From assembly GCA_011526275.1 (NCBI GenBank), contig WTJP01000140.1, positions 1-32,973 of the forward strand: 32,973 bases of DNA, in the 5' to 3' direction. Below the pieces are notes generated by a model, which saw nothing but the letters and a program-made list of their open reading frames with translations, was not told where the DNA came from and searched no databases. The position numbers and the translations under genes are program-made. The DNA is from Candidatus Arcticimaribacter sp. (GTDB taxonomy: Bacteria; Bacteroidota; Bacteroidia; Flavobacteriales; Flavobacteriaceae). Of the stretch, positions 1 to 7,836 are shown in pieces (position 1 is the stretch's first letter; each line of letters opens with the position of its first letter).

Positions 1-842
1 TTGGGGTTTTCTTTTACAAATTGCACCATTTCACCAATCGCCTCATCGAAGTCTTTAAACTCACTAATGATGTACCCTAGATCGTTGGCATGCCCTCCCC
101 AATCAATTTGAGAGCCTTCAATCATTAAGAAGAAACCATTCTCCCCTTGGCTTAGTTTTTTTAGCATACTAGAAGTTGCGGCTTGAAGTCTTGGTTTGCG
201 TCCTTCGCGGATGGGAAGTGGTTCGTCGTCGTTGGTGAAATAACCCACACGCTCATTCGTTGAAGCATCAAAGGCTTTAAGGTTGTTGGTGAATTCCCAA
301 TCGGTCATTTCTTTCAACAAGTTTCTGCGGTCGGCACGACGAATAAAGTGTTTTTTTCCTCCAGCAATAAAATAATCTACATCGCTCGAACTAAATTGAA
401 AGGCGATGTCTTCATATTTTTTTCGTGAGATAACATTTGCGTAAAAAGAAGCTGGCGTTGCATGCACCACACTTGAAGTGGCAATGAGACCTGTTTTGTA
501 ATCTTTTTCTTTACTCAATTCTAATATGGAAGAACGGTATTCATTGGACATGCTAATTCCAATGACACCATTGAGTGTTTTTACCCCACAAGCCATGGCG
601 GTTCCACTAGCTGCCGAGTCGGTGACCAAGGCATTGGATGAATGCGTTTTTGAAAGTCCTATTACTGGAAATGCTTCTAAGTGGGTTTTGTTTCCATTGG
701 CATACATCCCGGCGGTAATTTGCGACAAGCCTGTACCGTCTCCAATCATTAGGATAATATTGGTAGGTCCTTCTTGACAAAAGCTGAAGTGGGTACTAAA
801 TACCGTGAGAAATAAGAGTAAATAGGATCGCATAATATTCAT
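1..842 (-). CDS. Alkaline phosphatase, secreted (3' part beyond window)
   Basis: About 280 residues of an alkaline phosphatase superfamily phosphomonoesterase; the C-terminal part runs off the left edge. The N-terminus is a signal peptide (hydrophobic SYLLLFLTVFS, then SFCQ), so the enzyme should be periplasmic or secreted and scavenge phosphate from organic esters. Family signatures follow in order: MIGDGTG soon after the signal (Asp ligand of the metal site), TDSAASGTAMACG (DSA with the phosphorylated nucleophile Ser) and QIDWGGHAND near the visible end (metal-binding His and Asp). The start could be the ATG at 842 or the in-frame ATG at 833 (MRSYLL...); both keep the signal peptide. A weak box (CTAAAGTA on +, 855-862) may be its -10 region. 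The gene is divergent from the DegT aminotransferase. Family call is firm; metal use and substrate are not resolved. Confidence 0.9.
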   Translation of the reverse strand, partial: MNIMRSYLLLFLTVFSTHFSFCQEGPTNIILMIGDGTGLSQITAGMYANGNKTHLEAFPVIGLSKTHSSNALVTDSAASGTAMACGVKTLNGVIGISMSNEYRSSILELSKEKDYKTGLIATSSVVHATPASFYANVISRKKYEDIAFQFSSSDVDYFIAGGKKHFIRRADRRNLLKEMTDWEFTNNLKAFDASTNERVGYFTNDDEPLPIREGRKPRLQAATSSMLKKLSQGENGFFLMIEGSQIDWGGHANDLGYIISEFKDFDEAIGEMVQFVKENP

Positions 843-990
843 AGTTTCAATTACCTAAAGTACGCATTATCGCGTATTGATTGCGAATTTACACATAAAT
901 TCTCACTGTTTATGACTGGTTGGTTCTTCACCTAGAAAACTACTGTGGAATATTTCCAGTTCCATTTTAGCTCGGGCTAGTCGCTTTTTT

Positions 991-998
991 TACTTTTG
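991..998 (+). promoter_or_regulatory. Bacteroidetes-type -7 promoter box (TACTTTTG)
   Basis: TACTTTTG matches the Bacteroidetes sigma-A consensus TAnnTTTG exactly and lies 14 nt before the ATG at 1013, implying a very short leader. A TTAG at 967-970 is 20 nt upstream, where the -33 TTTG element is expected, but the match is weak. The rest of the 843-1012 gap shows only a weak reverse-strand box and a 5-bp dyad. Confidence 0.55.
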
Positions 999-1012
999 AC
1001 AAAAATTGCGCT

Positions 1013-2143
1013 ATGGAAACCATCCGTATGGTTGACTTGAAAAGTCAATATTCACTCATTGCAGAAGAAGTCCAGTCGGCTTTAAGTGAGGTAATTGAGA
1101 GTACTGCTTTTATCAATGGTCCTGCCGTTCAAGAATTTCAAGCCAACTTGGAGCAGTATTTAGATGTAAAACACGTCATTCCTTGCGCGAACGGAACCGA
1201 CGCCCTGCAGATTGCCTTGATGGGGCTAAAATTAGCACCAGGTGATGAAGTCATTACTGCCGATTTTACTTTTGCTGCAACAGTGGAAGTGATCTCATTA
1301 CTGCAGCTTACTCCTGTTTTGGTGGATGTAGATCCTCAAACCTTTAATATAGATCCCAAAGCCATAGAAGCTGCGATTACCCCAAAGACAAAAGCCATTA
1401 TTCCTGTGCATTTGTTTGGTCAAGCTGCTAATATGGAGGCCATCAATGCCCTGGCTGAAAAACACCAGCTTTATGTAGTCGAAGATAACGCCCAAGGCAT
1501 TGGAGCAAGTTATACGTATGCCAACGGGACAAAAGCAAAAACAGGGACTTTAGGCCATATTGCAGCGACTTCCTTCTTTCCCTCGAAAAACTTGGGCGCT
1601 TATGGCGATGGGGGAGCGATTTTCACCAACGACGATGAGTTGGCTCATTTTATTCGCGGTATTGTAAACCACGGAATGTATAAACGATATTACCACGATG
1701 TTGTGGGGGTGAACTCTCGTTTAGACGCCATGCAAGCTGCGGTATTGAATGTCAAGTTGAAGTATCTCGACTATTATAACGAACGCCGAAAAGAAGCGGC
1801 TATTCGGTACACTCAATTGTTGGAGAACCATCCCAATATTGTGACACCCTATCGAGCTGCCGACTGTTCTTCTCATGTTTTTCACCAATACACTTTGCGC
1901 ATTATTGATCGAGATCGAGATGCGCTCGTTCGTTATTTAAACGACAACGATATTCCGTGTGGAGTGTATTACCCAGTGCCTTTACATCGTCAAAAAGCCT
2001 ATGCACAACCGGGGACGAACGAGGCACAATTTCCTGTTACTAATCAACTGGTAAAAGAAGTTATTTCTCTACCCATGCACTCGGAACTTTCGGTAGAGCA
2101 AATCGAATACATTGCTGAGAAAGTGCTAGATTTTTTAGCTTAA
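1013..2143 (+). CDS. DegT/DnrJ/EryC1/StrS family sugar aminotransferase
   Basis: 376 residues, the usual length for PLP-dependent nucleotide-sugar aminotransferases that aminate keto-sugars for surface polysaccharide or glycan synthesis. Visible landmarks: GTDAL near residue 61 (phosphate/cofactor contacts), VDVDP near 104-108, EDNAQ with Asp158 that pairs with the PLP pyridine nitrogen (commonly EDAAQ), and SFFPSKNLGAYGDGGA with Lys192 forming the Schiff base. The VNSRLDAMQAA block further on is also typical. No glycan cluster surrounds it, so the actual sugar substrate cannot be named. It stands alone behind its own TAnnTTTG box, and its stop codon overlaps the stop of the convergent hydrolase in the palindrome TTAA. 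Family certain, substrate unknown. Confidence 0.9.
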   Translation: METIRMVDLKSQYSLIAEEVQSALSEVIESTAFINGPAVQEFQANLEQYLDVKHVIPCANGTDALQIALMGLKLAPGDEVITADFTFAATVEVISLLQLTPVLVDVDPQTFNIDPKAIEAAITPKTKAIIPVHLFGQAANMEAINALAEKHQLYVVEDNAQGIGASYTYANGTKAKTGTLGHIAATSFFPSKNLGAYGDGGAIFTNDDELAHFIRGIVNHGMYKRYYHDVVGVNSRLDAMQAAVLNVKLKYLDYYNERRKEAAIRYTQLLENHPNIVTPYRAADCSSHVFHQYTLRIIDRDRDALVRYLNDNDIPCGVYYPVPLHRQKAYAQPGTNEAQFPVTNQLVKEVISLPMHSELSVEQIEYIAEKVLDFLA

Positions 2144-2955
2144 TCAGTCAAGAAACTCACAATGCGGTCTAAGACCTCTGGTGTTCGTAAAATGCGATAA
2201 TGGCCGGTGTTGTGAACTTCTTCAAAAGTGGCTACCGACCAGTTCGAAGCAACTTCTTTCGATCGCCCCACGGGGAGCACGCGGTCGTTTACATCGTGTA
2301 AAAGCAAGGCCTTTTGAAATGAAGATTTAGGCGCATAGTCTTGAACGTTGACCTTGTCTACTTCAATGTCGTGATTGGCTTCTATTTTTTCGATTAAACG
2401 TGTAACCACAATGTAGGGTAAGCCTAAATAGGCTGCTATTTCTTCTAGTCGTTCTCTTAATTTATTGGGTACGGTTACCCCTACATATTTTTCCAATTTC
2501 AGTTCTGGGTGACTTCCTGTAGAAATCAAGGCAGCAACACTACCGAAAGAATGGGATACCAAATGTTGTGGTTCGAACTTTTGAATGAGGGAGGTCACCA
2601 AGTCAGTAAATTCAAAAGAAGATGTTTTTCCTTTACTACTTGCGCCATGAGACGGACCGTCGAAAGCGACTACACTAAAATTTTTCGCAAGTAGAGGCGG
2701 GACTAAATCTGCGAAATTCCCCGCATGCCCTTCCCAGCCATGAACGAGTAAAACGCTTGTTGTTCCCGTACCCCAGCGGTAGAGTTGTATATCAAAGCCA
2801 TTAAAGGCCAAAGTTTCTTTTTCCGCCTGATTTAAAACCTCGGTTTCGTGGGGTCGAATTTTAAATACCATGGGGGTGGTGAGGTATTGGTAGGCTTTAC
2901 GAACAAAAATAGCGGGGAACAGTCGGGCGATAACCCACACGGCCTTTTTTATCAA
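2140..2955 (-). CDS. Alpha/beta hydrolase fold protein
   Basis: A 271-residue alpha/beta hydrolase if started at the TTG at 2955. The reading frame stays open to another TTG at 2976, but that codon lies inside a perfect TATTTTTG promoter box (2981-2974), so the transcript should begin downstream of it. Residues in the 2955 numbering: oxyanion-hole HGW (about 72-74), nucleophile Ser136 in SHSFGS, acid Asp224 in HDVNDRVLP, and His252 in NTGHYRIL. The nucleophile elbow is S-x-S-x-G instead of G-x-S-x-G, which is unusual. The first 20 residues are hydrophobic (AVWVIARLFPAIF) and may dock to the membrane. Substrate cannot be inferred; esterase or lipase-like activity is only a family-level guess. 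The 3' end overlaps the aminotransferase by 4 nt. Confidence 0.82.
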   Translation of the reverse strand: MIKKAVWVIARLFPAIFVRKAYQYLTTPMVFKIRPHETEVLNQAEKETLAFNGFDIQLYRWGTGTTSVLLVHGWEGHAGNFADLVPPLLAKNFSVVAFDGPSHGASSKGKTSSFEFTDLVTSLIQKFEPQHLVSHSFGSVAALISTGSHPELKLEKYVGVTVPNKLRERLEEIAAYLGLPYIVVTRLIEKIEANHDIEVDKVNVQDYAPKSSFQKALLLHDVNDRVLPVGRSKEVASNWSVATFEEVHNTGHYRILRTPEVLDRIVSFLTD

Positions 2956-2973
2956 GAGATTTAGTTTTAAAAT

Positions 2974-2981
2974 CAAAAATA
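2974..2981 (-). promoter_or_regulatory. -7 promoter box (TATTTTTG) for the hydrolase
   Basis: On the minus strand TATTTTTG matches TAnnTTTG. It covers the most upstream possible TTG start (2976-2974), so it argues for the TTG at 2955 as the true start. It is back to back with the candidate box for the + strand amidohydrolase at 2996-3003. Confidence 0.45.
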
Positions 2982-2995
2982 CATTAGAAAAGTTC

Positions 2996-3003
2996 TATCT
3001 TGA
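2996..3003 (+). promoter_or_regulatory. Possible -7 box variant (TATCTTGA)
   Basis: TATCTTGA is one shift away from TATCTTTG and sits 18 nt before the ATG at 3022. The same octamer sits exactly 18 nt before the ATG at 29937, which makes a shared promoter variant plausible. No clear -33 TTTG is seen. Confidence 0.3.
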
Positions 3004-3021
3004 AGCAAAACAATACCGATT

Positions 3022-4296
3022 ATGAAAAAAATAAGTTTTTTGTTGAGCTGCTTTTTTAGCTTAAGTCTATTTGCTCAAACCACCTATTTGCATTGTGGGA
3101 AAGTATTTGACAGCAAAACAGGAAAAATCAAGAAAGAAATGACCCTAATTGTAGAGGGGGATAAAATTAAAGCTGTGGAAAAGGGCTATGTTGTTCCAGT
3201 AGCAGGAGCCACTGCCATCGACTTAAAAACAAAAACCGTTTATCCTGGTTTTATCGATATGCATGTTCATATTGAAAGCGAAAGTAACCCCTCACGTTAT
3301 CTCGACCGTTATCGTTTAAACGACGCCGATGTTGCTTATGATGCAGCTAAGCACGCCCACAGTACCCTTATGGCAGGATTTACTACTGTTCGCGATTTAG
3401 GCGGTTCTGGGGTAAATATTTCTTTACGCAAAGCCATAGCTGCAGGGAAAGTCCCTGGTCCACGTATTTACACTGCGGGTAAAATCATTTCTTCCACAGG
3501 TGGGCACGGTGATCCAACCAATGGGAATCGCGATGAATTGATGGGTGACCCAGGGCCAAAAGATGGGGTGGTCAATTCCCCTGCCGATGCTAGAAAAGCC
3601 GTACGTCAGCGCTATAAAAATGGCGCCGATTGGATTAAAATCACCGCCACGGGAGGTGTGTTGAGTGTGGCAAAAAGCGGTCAAAATCCTCAATTCACCG
3701 AGGAGGAAATCAAAGCCATTACCAGTACAGCGAAAGATTATGGTATGCAGGTTGCAGCCCACGCCCATGGTGATGAGGGTATGTACCGCGCAGTAGCAAA
3801 CGGGGTAAAGACTATTGAGCACGGTACTTTGATCGAAGAGAAAACCATGAAATTAATGATCCAGAAAAACGCCTTTTTGGTACCCACTATTAGCGCTGGG
3901 AAGTATGTTGCTGAAAAAGCAAAAATCCCGGGATTTTATCCGGCCATTATAGTGCCTAAAGCCATTGCCATTGGGGCACAAATTCAAGCGACTTTTGCTA
4001 AGGCCTACAAAATGGGTGTTCCCATTGCCTTTGGAACCGATTCTGGTGTATCCTTACACGGGGACAATGCCAAAGAATTTGGATTTATGACCGAGGTGGG
4101 GATGCCAGCGAGCGAAGCCATTCAAACCGCAACCATCGTCAATGCTGAAATCCTGAAAGCTGAAAACGAGCTGGGACAATTAGCCCCTGGTTTTTACGCT
4201 GATATTGTGGCCTCTGATGAAAATGCGTTGGAGAATATCGCTACCCTTGAAAACATCACCTTCGTGATGAAAAACGGGAAGGTCTACAAGCAATAA
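3022..4296 (+). CDS. Secreted amidohydrolase (imidazolonepropionase/prolidase-like)
   Basis: 424 residues with a clear signal peptide (MKKISFLLSCFFSLSLFAQ, cleavage after FA before Q, typical of this phylum), so periplasmic. It is a metal-dependent hydrolase of the amidohydrolase superfamily, TIM-barrel type: HVH at 81-83 in GFIDMHVH, a candidate carboxylated Lys206 in ADWIKI, His247/His249 in AAHAHG, His267 in IEHGT and Asp340 in FGTDSG. This ligand pattern fits the binuclear subgroup often annotated as Xaa-Pro dipeptidase or imidazolonepropionase-like. The C-terminal APGFYADIVA block is the usual closing beta-sandwich segment. A dipeptide or acyl-amino-acid substrate is likely from family knowledge, but not provable here. 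Followed by a strong terminator that lies in the fabD coding region. Confidence 0.87.
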   Translation: MKKISFLLSCFFSLSLFAQTTYLHCGKVFDSKTGKIKKEMTLIVEGDKIKAVEKGYVVPVAGATAIDLKTKTVYPGFIDMHVHIESESNPSRYLDRYRLNDADVAYDAAKHAHSTLMAGFTTVRDLGGSGVNISLRKAIAAGKVPGPRIYTAGKIISSTGGHGDPTNGNRDELMGDPGPKDGVVNSPADARKAVRQRYKNGADWIKITATGGVLSVAKSGQNPQFTEEEIKAITSTAKDYGMQVAAHAHGDEGMYRAVANGVKTIEHGTLIEEKTMKLMIQKNAFLVPTISAGKYVAEKAKIPGFYPAIIVPKAIAIGAQIQATFAKAYKMGVPIAFGTDSGVSLHGDNAKEFGFMTEVGMPASEAIQTATIVNAEILKAENELGQLAPGFYADIVASDENALENIATLENITFVMKNGKVYKQ

Positions 4297-4313
4297 AGTA
4301 AACCGCTTAAGTA

Positions 4314-5198
4314 TTACTCGATCGCTCCTGAGTTCGTCTCGACTGAGCGATCGATTTTTTTTACCAACCCTTGAAGTACTTTTCCTGGTCCGACTTCAGT
4401 GAACTCGCTAGCACCATCTTCCAACAATTGTTGCACACTTTGGGTCCATTTTACAGGAGCCGTGAGTTGGGCAATGAGGTTGGATTTTATGGTTTCCGCA
4501 TCGGTCACTCCCGAAGCGGGAACATTTTGGTAAATCGGACAAATAGGGGATACAATGGAGGTGTTTTCTATTGCAGCGGCAAGTTTTGTCTTAGCAGGCT
4601 CCATTAAAGGGGAGTGAAAAGCTCCACCCACAGGAAGGGGTAAAGCACGACGTGCTCCTGCAGCTTTTAATGCTTCACAGGCTGTTGCTATGGCTTGTTT
4701 TTCTCCCGAAATAACCAACTGACCCGGACAATTGTAATTAGCAGCAACCACTATACCCTCGGTTTGGGAGCAGACGTCTTCAATCACTTGATCTTCGAGA
4801 CCTAGTACTGCCGCCATGGTACCCGGAATTTCATCACAGGCAGCCTGCATGGCCAGTGCACGTTGGTGTACAAGGCTTAAACCATCTTCAAACGAAAGTG
4901 CTTTCGCCGCTACCAGGGCTGAAAACTCCCCTAGGGAATGTCCAGCAACAGCGTCTGGACGAAAACGATCTCCCATTACTTTGCTTAAAATAACCGAGTG
5001 AAGAAAAATAGCCGGTTGAGTGACTTGGGTTTGCTTTAATGCTTCGGCATCTTCGCCAAACATAATATCGGTAATTGAAAACCCTAATATTTGGTTGGCG
5101 GTTTCGAAGAGGGCCTTTGCTTCACTTGAGCCCTCATATAAATCTATCCCCATTCCGGGGAATTGTGCTCCTTGTCCAGGAAATAAATAGGCGTGCAT
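4314..5198 (-). CDS. fabD: Malonyl-CoA:ACP transacylase
   Basis: 294 residues, standard FabD size. The enzyme loads malonyl groups from CoA onto acyl carrier protein for fatty acid synthesis in the cytoplasm. Motifs: GQGAQ at 8-12, Ser88 in GHSLG (acyl-enzyme nucleophile), Arg113 in HQRALAMQ (malonyl carboxylate) and His195 in GAFHSPLM. It begins 2 nt after the folA stop, so folA and fabD form an operon. Its last roughly 15 codons (KKIDRS...SGAIE) double as the hairpin and U-tract of the + strand terminator for the convergent amidohydrolase. No terminator with a T-run is seen on its own strand past the stop. Confidence 0.97.
   Translation of the reverse strand: MHAYLFPGQGAQFPGMGIDLYEGSSEAKALFETANQILGFSITDIMFGEDAEALKQTQVTQPAIFLHSVILSKVMGDRFRPDAVAGHSLGEFSALVAAKALSFEDGLSLVHQRALAMQAACDEIPGTMAAVLGLEDQVIEDVCSQTEGIVVAANYNCPGQLVISGEKQAIATACEALKAAGARRALPLPVGGAFHSPLMEPAKTKLAAAIENTSIVSPICPIYQNVPASGVTDAETIKSNLIAQLTAPVKWTQSVQQLLEDGASEFTEVGPGKVLQGLVKKIDRSVETNSGAIE
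4318..4362 (+). terminator. Rho-independent terminator embedded in fabD 3' end
   Basis: Stem TCGATCGCTC (4318-4327) pairs perfectly with GAGCGATCGA (4345-4354). The loop is 17 nt and eight T follow (4355-4362). The T-run is only on the + strand, so it terminates the amidohydrolase transcript ending at 4296. It lies wholly inside the coding sequence of convergent fabD (last codons). Confidence 0.85.
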
Positions 5199-5200
5199 AT

Positions 5201-5731
5201 TTATTGTTTTTCGTAGGTGATAAATGAATAGTTATACGGTTGGTCTTCGCTAGCGAAGATATCTTCTCGGGCTACTTCCTTCCATTGGGTTAAATCAATT
5301 TCCGGGAAATACACATCGGCTTCAAAGTCGTGGTGTACCCGTGTTAATTCGATACGGTCGCAACGCTCCATGAATAAACGATAGATTTCTCCACCACCAA
5401 TGATAAAAGGTTGAGCATCTCCTTTGATTTGCTCAAGCGCTGCTTCAATGCTGTGGACTACTGTTGCCCCAGCTGCTGTAAAATCTTTTCTCGTCGTTAA
5501 TACGATATTGGTACGGTTGGGAAGGGCTTTTGGCATTGACTCAAAGGTCTTTCTTCCCATAATAATGGCGTGTCCAGAGGTAAGCCGCTTAAAGCGTTTT
5601 AAGTCATTTGAAATATGCCATATAAGGTCGTTGTCCTTACCCAGAGCGTTGTTTTTGCCTGCTGCTGCGATTAGGGTTAGGATGCTTGTAGCGTTTTGTT
5701 CGTTCAACTGTATTGCTTTTTCGTCTTCCAT
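5201..5731 (-). CDS. folA: Dihydrofolate reductase
   Basis: 176 residues when started at ATG 5731. NADPH-dependent reduction of dihydrofolate to tetrahydrofolate, working with ThyA encoded nearby. Motifs: LIAAAGKNNALGKDNDLIWHISNDLKRF carries the substrate-pocket Asp/Trp region and Met20-type loop, IIMGRKTFESMP the NADPH site, and FIIGGGEIYRLF the Gly-rich cofactor loop. The frame is open to ATG 5836, but a TATTTTTG promoter box at 5812-5805 lies inside that extension and the extra 35 residues do not resemble a DHFR, so the shorter start is chosen. A 16-residue N-terminal lead before the first strand remains. Upstream gene of the folA-fabD operon. Confidence 0.94.
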   Translation of the reverse strand: MEDEKAIQLNEQNATSILTLIAAAGKNNALGKDNDLIWHISNDLKRFKRLTSGHAIIMGRKTFESMPKALPNRTNIVLTTRKDFTAAGATVVHSIEAALEQIKGDAQPFIIGGGEIYRLFMERCDRIELTRVHHDFEADVYFPEIDLTQWKEVAREDIFASEDQPYNYSFITYEKQ

Positions 5732-5804
5732 AGCATACAAAAGACCGTTGTTTTTTGCTTTGATTGTTTCAGTATCCAAGGTATGAATTATCAAATTGAA
5801 AGGG

Positions 5805-5812
5805 CAAAAATA
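5805..5812 (-). promoter_or_regulatory. -7 promoter box (TATTTTTG) for folA-fabD
   Basis: Exact TAnnTTTG match on the minus strand, about 75 nt before the chosen folA ATG. It excludes the 5836 start. It is divergent from the box at 5870-5877. Confidence 0.5.
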
Positions 5813-5869
5813 AAGTATATTATTGATTGAAAACACATTTCACCAAGACTTAAAAAGTTTTAATTCCTG

Positions 5870-5877
5870 TACTTTTG
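5870..5877 (+). promoter_or_regulatory. -7 promoter box (TACTTTTG)
   Basis: Exact TAnnTTTG match 13 nt before the ATG at 5891. Same octamer and nearly the same spacing as the box before the gene at 1013. No clear -33 element. Confidence 0.5.
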
Positions 5878-5890
5878 AAAAAAGCCAAAC

Positions 5891-6925
5891 ATGCGACAGG
5901 ATTTTCCGCTACTCGACCAATGCCTCTATTTCAATACTGCTTACACTGCCCCTTTATCCAAAGCGGCAATGGACTGGCGTAAAGAAGATGATCTGGCCTA
6001 CTTCGATGGTGGGGATCACTATAAACTGGGGAATGAGAAAAACTATTTTAAAGAAGTAAGGGAGGCGCTAGCTACTTTTGCAGGAGCAGACAAAGAGCAC
6101 ACCTTTATCAGTTCGAATTTTTCGACTGCCCTACAGAATTTCTTGATTCAATTGCCGCGGGATTATCGTTTTTTAAGCTTAAAAGAAGAATATCCTTCCC
6201 TCACAGGTGTGGTGCAAGATTTGGGTTTTGAAACAACCCTACTCCCATTAACTGCAACGGTAGAGGAAGATATATGGGAAGCCTTGCAGCAAAATCACTA
6301 TGATGTTTTGGCCATCAGCGCTATCCAATATTCCAATGGATTTATTATTGATTTTAAACTTTTAGAACGGATCAAGGCCGCCTTTCCGTCTGTAATTATT
6401 TTAATAGACGGGACTCAATTTCTTGGAGCAGAAGCATTTTCCTTGAAAAACAGCCCTGTTGATGCTCTTTTTGGCAGCACCTATAAATGGCTCATGGCCG
6501 GGCATGGAACGGGGTATGCACTTATTTCTCCCTCATTGCTTCAACGTTTAGACCTAGGGCAAGAACGATTGGAAAGGGTGTATGACCGCGGTCAATTGTC
6601 TGTCAAAGCTGTGGGGACTTTATTGTTTTCTTTAAAGAAATTATTAGCCGCAGATTTTCAGGCCTTACTTCAGTTCAAAAAAGAATTATCACGACAGTTA
6701 TTTGAGGGCTTAAAACAACGAAAACTGTTGGATGAAGCTACCTTAAGCCGAAAAAATCATTCCTCCATTTTTATTATACAGGTGGGCGATGAGGTGTATA
6801 AAGAATTACTCGAAAACAAGGTGCGTTGCATTAAGCGCGGCTCGGGTGTGCGCTTATCGGTTCACTTTTACAATACCCAAAAGGACGTAGAACAACTATT
6901 CGTAATCCTAGATAATATCCTTTAA
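5891..6925 (+). CDS. Class V PLP-dependent aminotransferase family protein
   Basis: 344 residues with the fold of class V aminotransferases (cysteine desulfurase/SerC/kynureninase superfamily). Asp173 in LIDGTQFLGA should contact the PLP nitrogen, Gln176 follows, and Lys199 in GSTYKWLMAGHGTGY is the Schiff-base lysine. The C-terminal RLSVHFYNTQKDVEQL block is typical of the family. No cysteine lies where the persulfide-forming Cys of SufS or IscS would be (the only visible Cys are near residues 11 and 321), so a cysteine desulfurase role is unlikely. The reaction is not known. It stands alone between divergent folA and convergent thyA, sharing a TTAA stop overlap with the latter. Confidence 0.85.
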   Translation: MRQDFPLLDQCLYFNTAYTAPLSKAAMDWRKEDDLAYFDGGDHYKLGNEKNYFKEVREALATFAGADKEHTFISSNFSTALQNFLIQLPRDYRFLSLKEEYPSLTGVVQDLGFETTLLPLTATVEEDIWEALQQNHYDVLAISAIQYSNGFIIDFKLLERIKAAFPSVIILIDGTQFLGAEAFSLKNSPVDALFGSTYKWLMAGHGTGYALISPSLLQRLDLGQERLERVYDRGQLSVKAVGTLLFSLKKLLAADFQALLQFKKELSRQLFEGLKQRKLLDEATLSRKNHSSIFIIQVGDEVYKELLENKVRCIKRGSGVRLSVHFYNTQKDVEQLFVILDNIL

Positions 6926-7746
6926 ATAGCAACAGCCCCTTTAATGAGTGGGTGGGGGTTATAGTCCAACAATTCAAAATCGTCATAGGTGAAAGCAAAC
7001 AAATCTTTCACCTCTGGATTAATGCGCATGGTGGGGAGTGTACGAGGTGTTCTGGTCAATTGCAATTCGATTTGTTCCTTGTGATTGGAGTAAATATGTG
7101 CATCGCCAAAGGTGTGGACAAAATCTCCAGCCTCAAGTTCACAAACCTGTGCCATCATCATGGTGAGTAGGGCATAAGAAGCGATATTGAAGGGAACGCC
7201 TAAAAAGACATCGGCACTGCGTTGGTAGAGTTGGCAAGACAGTTTTCCGTCGGCGACATAAAACTGAAAAAAGGCGTGACAGGGGGGGAGTGCCGCTTTG
7301 TTGTTAGCGACATTTTCAGCAAAACTTTTAGAAGTGTCGGGCAGGACACTGGGGTTCCAAGCCGATACTAACATTCTTCTACTATCGGGGTTGGTTTTAA
7401 GGGTGTGGATGATGTCTTTAATTTGGTCGATTTCTTCACTGTTCCAGTTTCGCCATTGGTGCCCATAAACAGGACCAAGGTTTCCGTTTTCATCGGCCCA
7501 TTCGTTCCAAATACGCACCCCATTTTCTTGGAGATACGCAATGTTGGTGTCCCCTTTTAAAAACCAAAGCAGCTCATGAATAATCGACTTAAGGTGCAAT
7601 TTTTTGGTGGTAACCATGGGGAAACCTTTGGAAAGATCGAAGCGCATTTGGTAGCCAAAAACACTTTTGGTTCCGGTGCCTGTTCGGTCGGTTTTAGTTA
7701 CACCATTGGTTTGAATGTGACGAATGAGGTCCAAGTACTGTTGCAT
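6922..7746 (-). CDS. thyA: Thymidylate synthase
   Basis: 274 residues from the ATG at 7746 (MQQYLDLIRH), which lines up with the E. coli N-terminus MKQYLELM. Methylates dUMP to dTMP with methylene-tetrahydrofolate, producing the dihydrofolate that FolA recycles. Visible: DRTGTGT (phosphate-binding Arg21), W-x-L-K-G-D-T-N, catalytic Cys156 in ALPPCHAFFQFYV, QRSADVFLGVPFNIASYA (phosphate Arg and substrate Asn) and DAHIYSNH. An insertion of about 12 residues (around 132-150) precedes the catalytic Cys compared with E. coli. Starts at 7761 or 7779 are excluded because a TATTTTTG box covers 7769-7762. Its stop overlaps the convergent aminotransferase by 4 nt. Confidence 0.97.
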   Translation of the reverse strand: MQQYLDLIRHIQTNGVTKTDRTGTGTKSVFGYQMRFDLSKGFPMVTTKKLHLKSIIHELLWFLKGDTNIAYLQENGVRIWNEWADENGNLGPVYGHQWRNWNSEEIDQIKDIIHTLKTNPDSRRMLVSAWNPSVLPDTSKSFAENVANNKAALPPCHAFFQFYVADGKLSCQLYQRSADVFLGVPFNIASYALLTMMMAQVCELEAGDFVHTFGDAHIYSNHKEQIELQLTRTPRTLPTMRINPEVKDLFAFTYDDFELLDYNPHPLIKGAVAI

Positions 7747-7761
7747 GGAAAAGCTTTTCAT

Positions 7762-7769
7762 CAAAAATA
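7762..7769 (-). promoter_or_regulatory. thyA: -7 promoter box (TATTTTTG) for thyA
   Basis: Exact TAnnTTTG match on the minus strand, 15 nt before the thyA ATG at 7746. It decides the start: the two more upstream in-frame ATGs (7761, 7779) would lie at or before the transcription start. Confidence 0.55.
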
Positions 7770-7836
7770 GCAACTCCAAGCAGGGAATTTAAAAGAAGTA
7801 GGAATTGTTTTTCAACAGCTTGGTTGATAACCTCAC

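Noticed and set aside
526..777. 83-codon open frame on +
   Set aside because: Antisense to the alkaline phosphatase coding region, whose reverse-strand translation carries the family motifs; no promoter or homology.
861..876. Dyad TACGC-N6-GCGTA between the divergent phosphatase and DegT genes
   Set aside because: Only 5 bp per arm; no matching second copy, and no known operator that I can name. Could be chance.
2166..2176. GGTC-TAA-GACC hairpin near the end of the DegT/hydrolase overlap
   Set aside because: Four-base stem without a T-run on either strand; not a terminator.
5732..5836. N-terminal extension of folA to ATG 5836
   Set aside because: It contains a TATTTTTG promoter box and residues unlike any DHFR N-terminus; ATG 5731 preferred.
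5891..6925. Cysteine desulfurase or selenocysteine lyase call for the class V aminotransferase
   Set aside because: The catalytic Cys of those enzymes has no counterpart; only the PLP fold residues are present.
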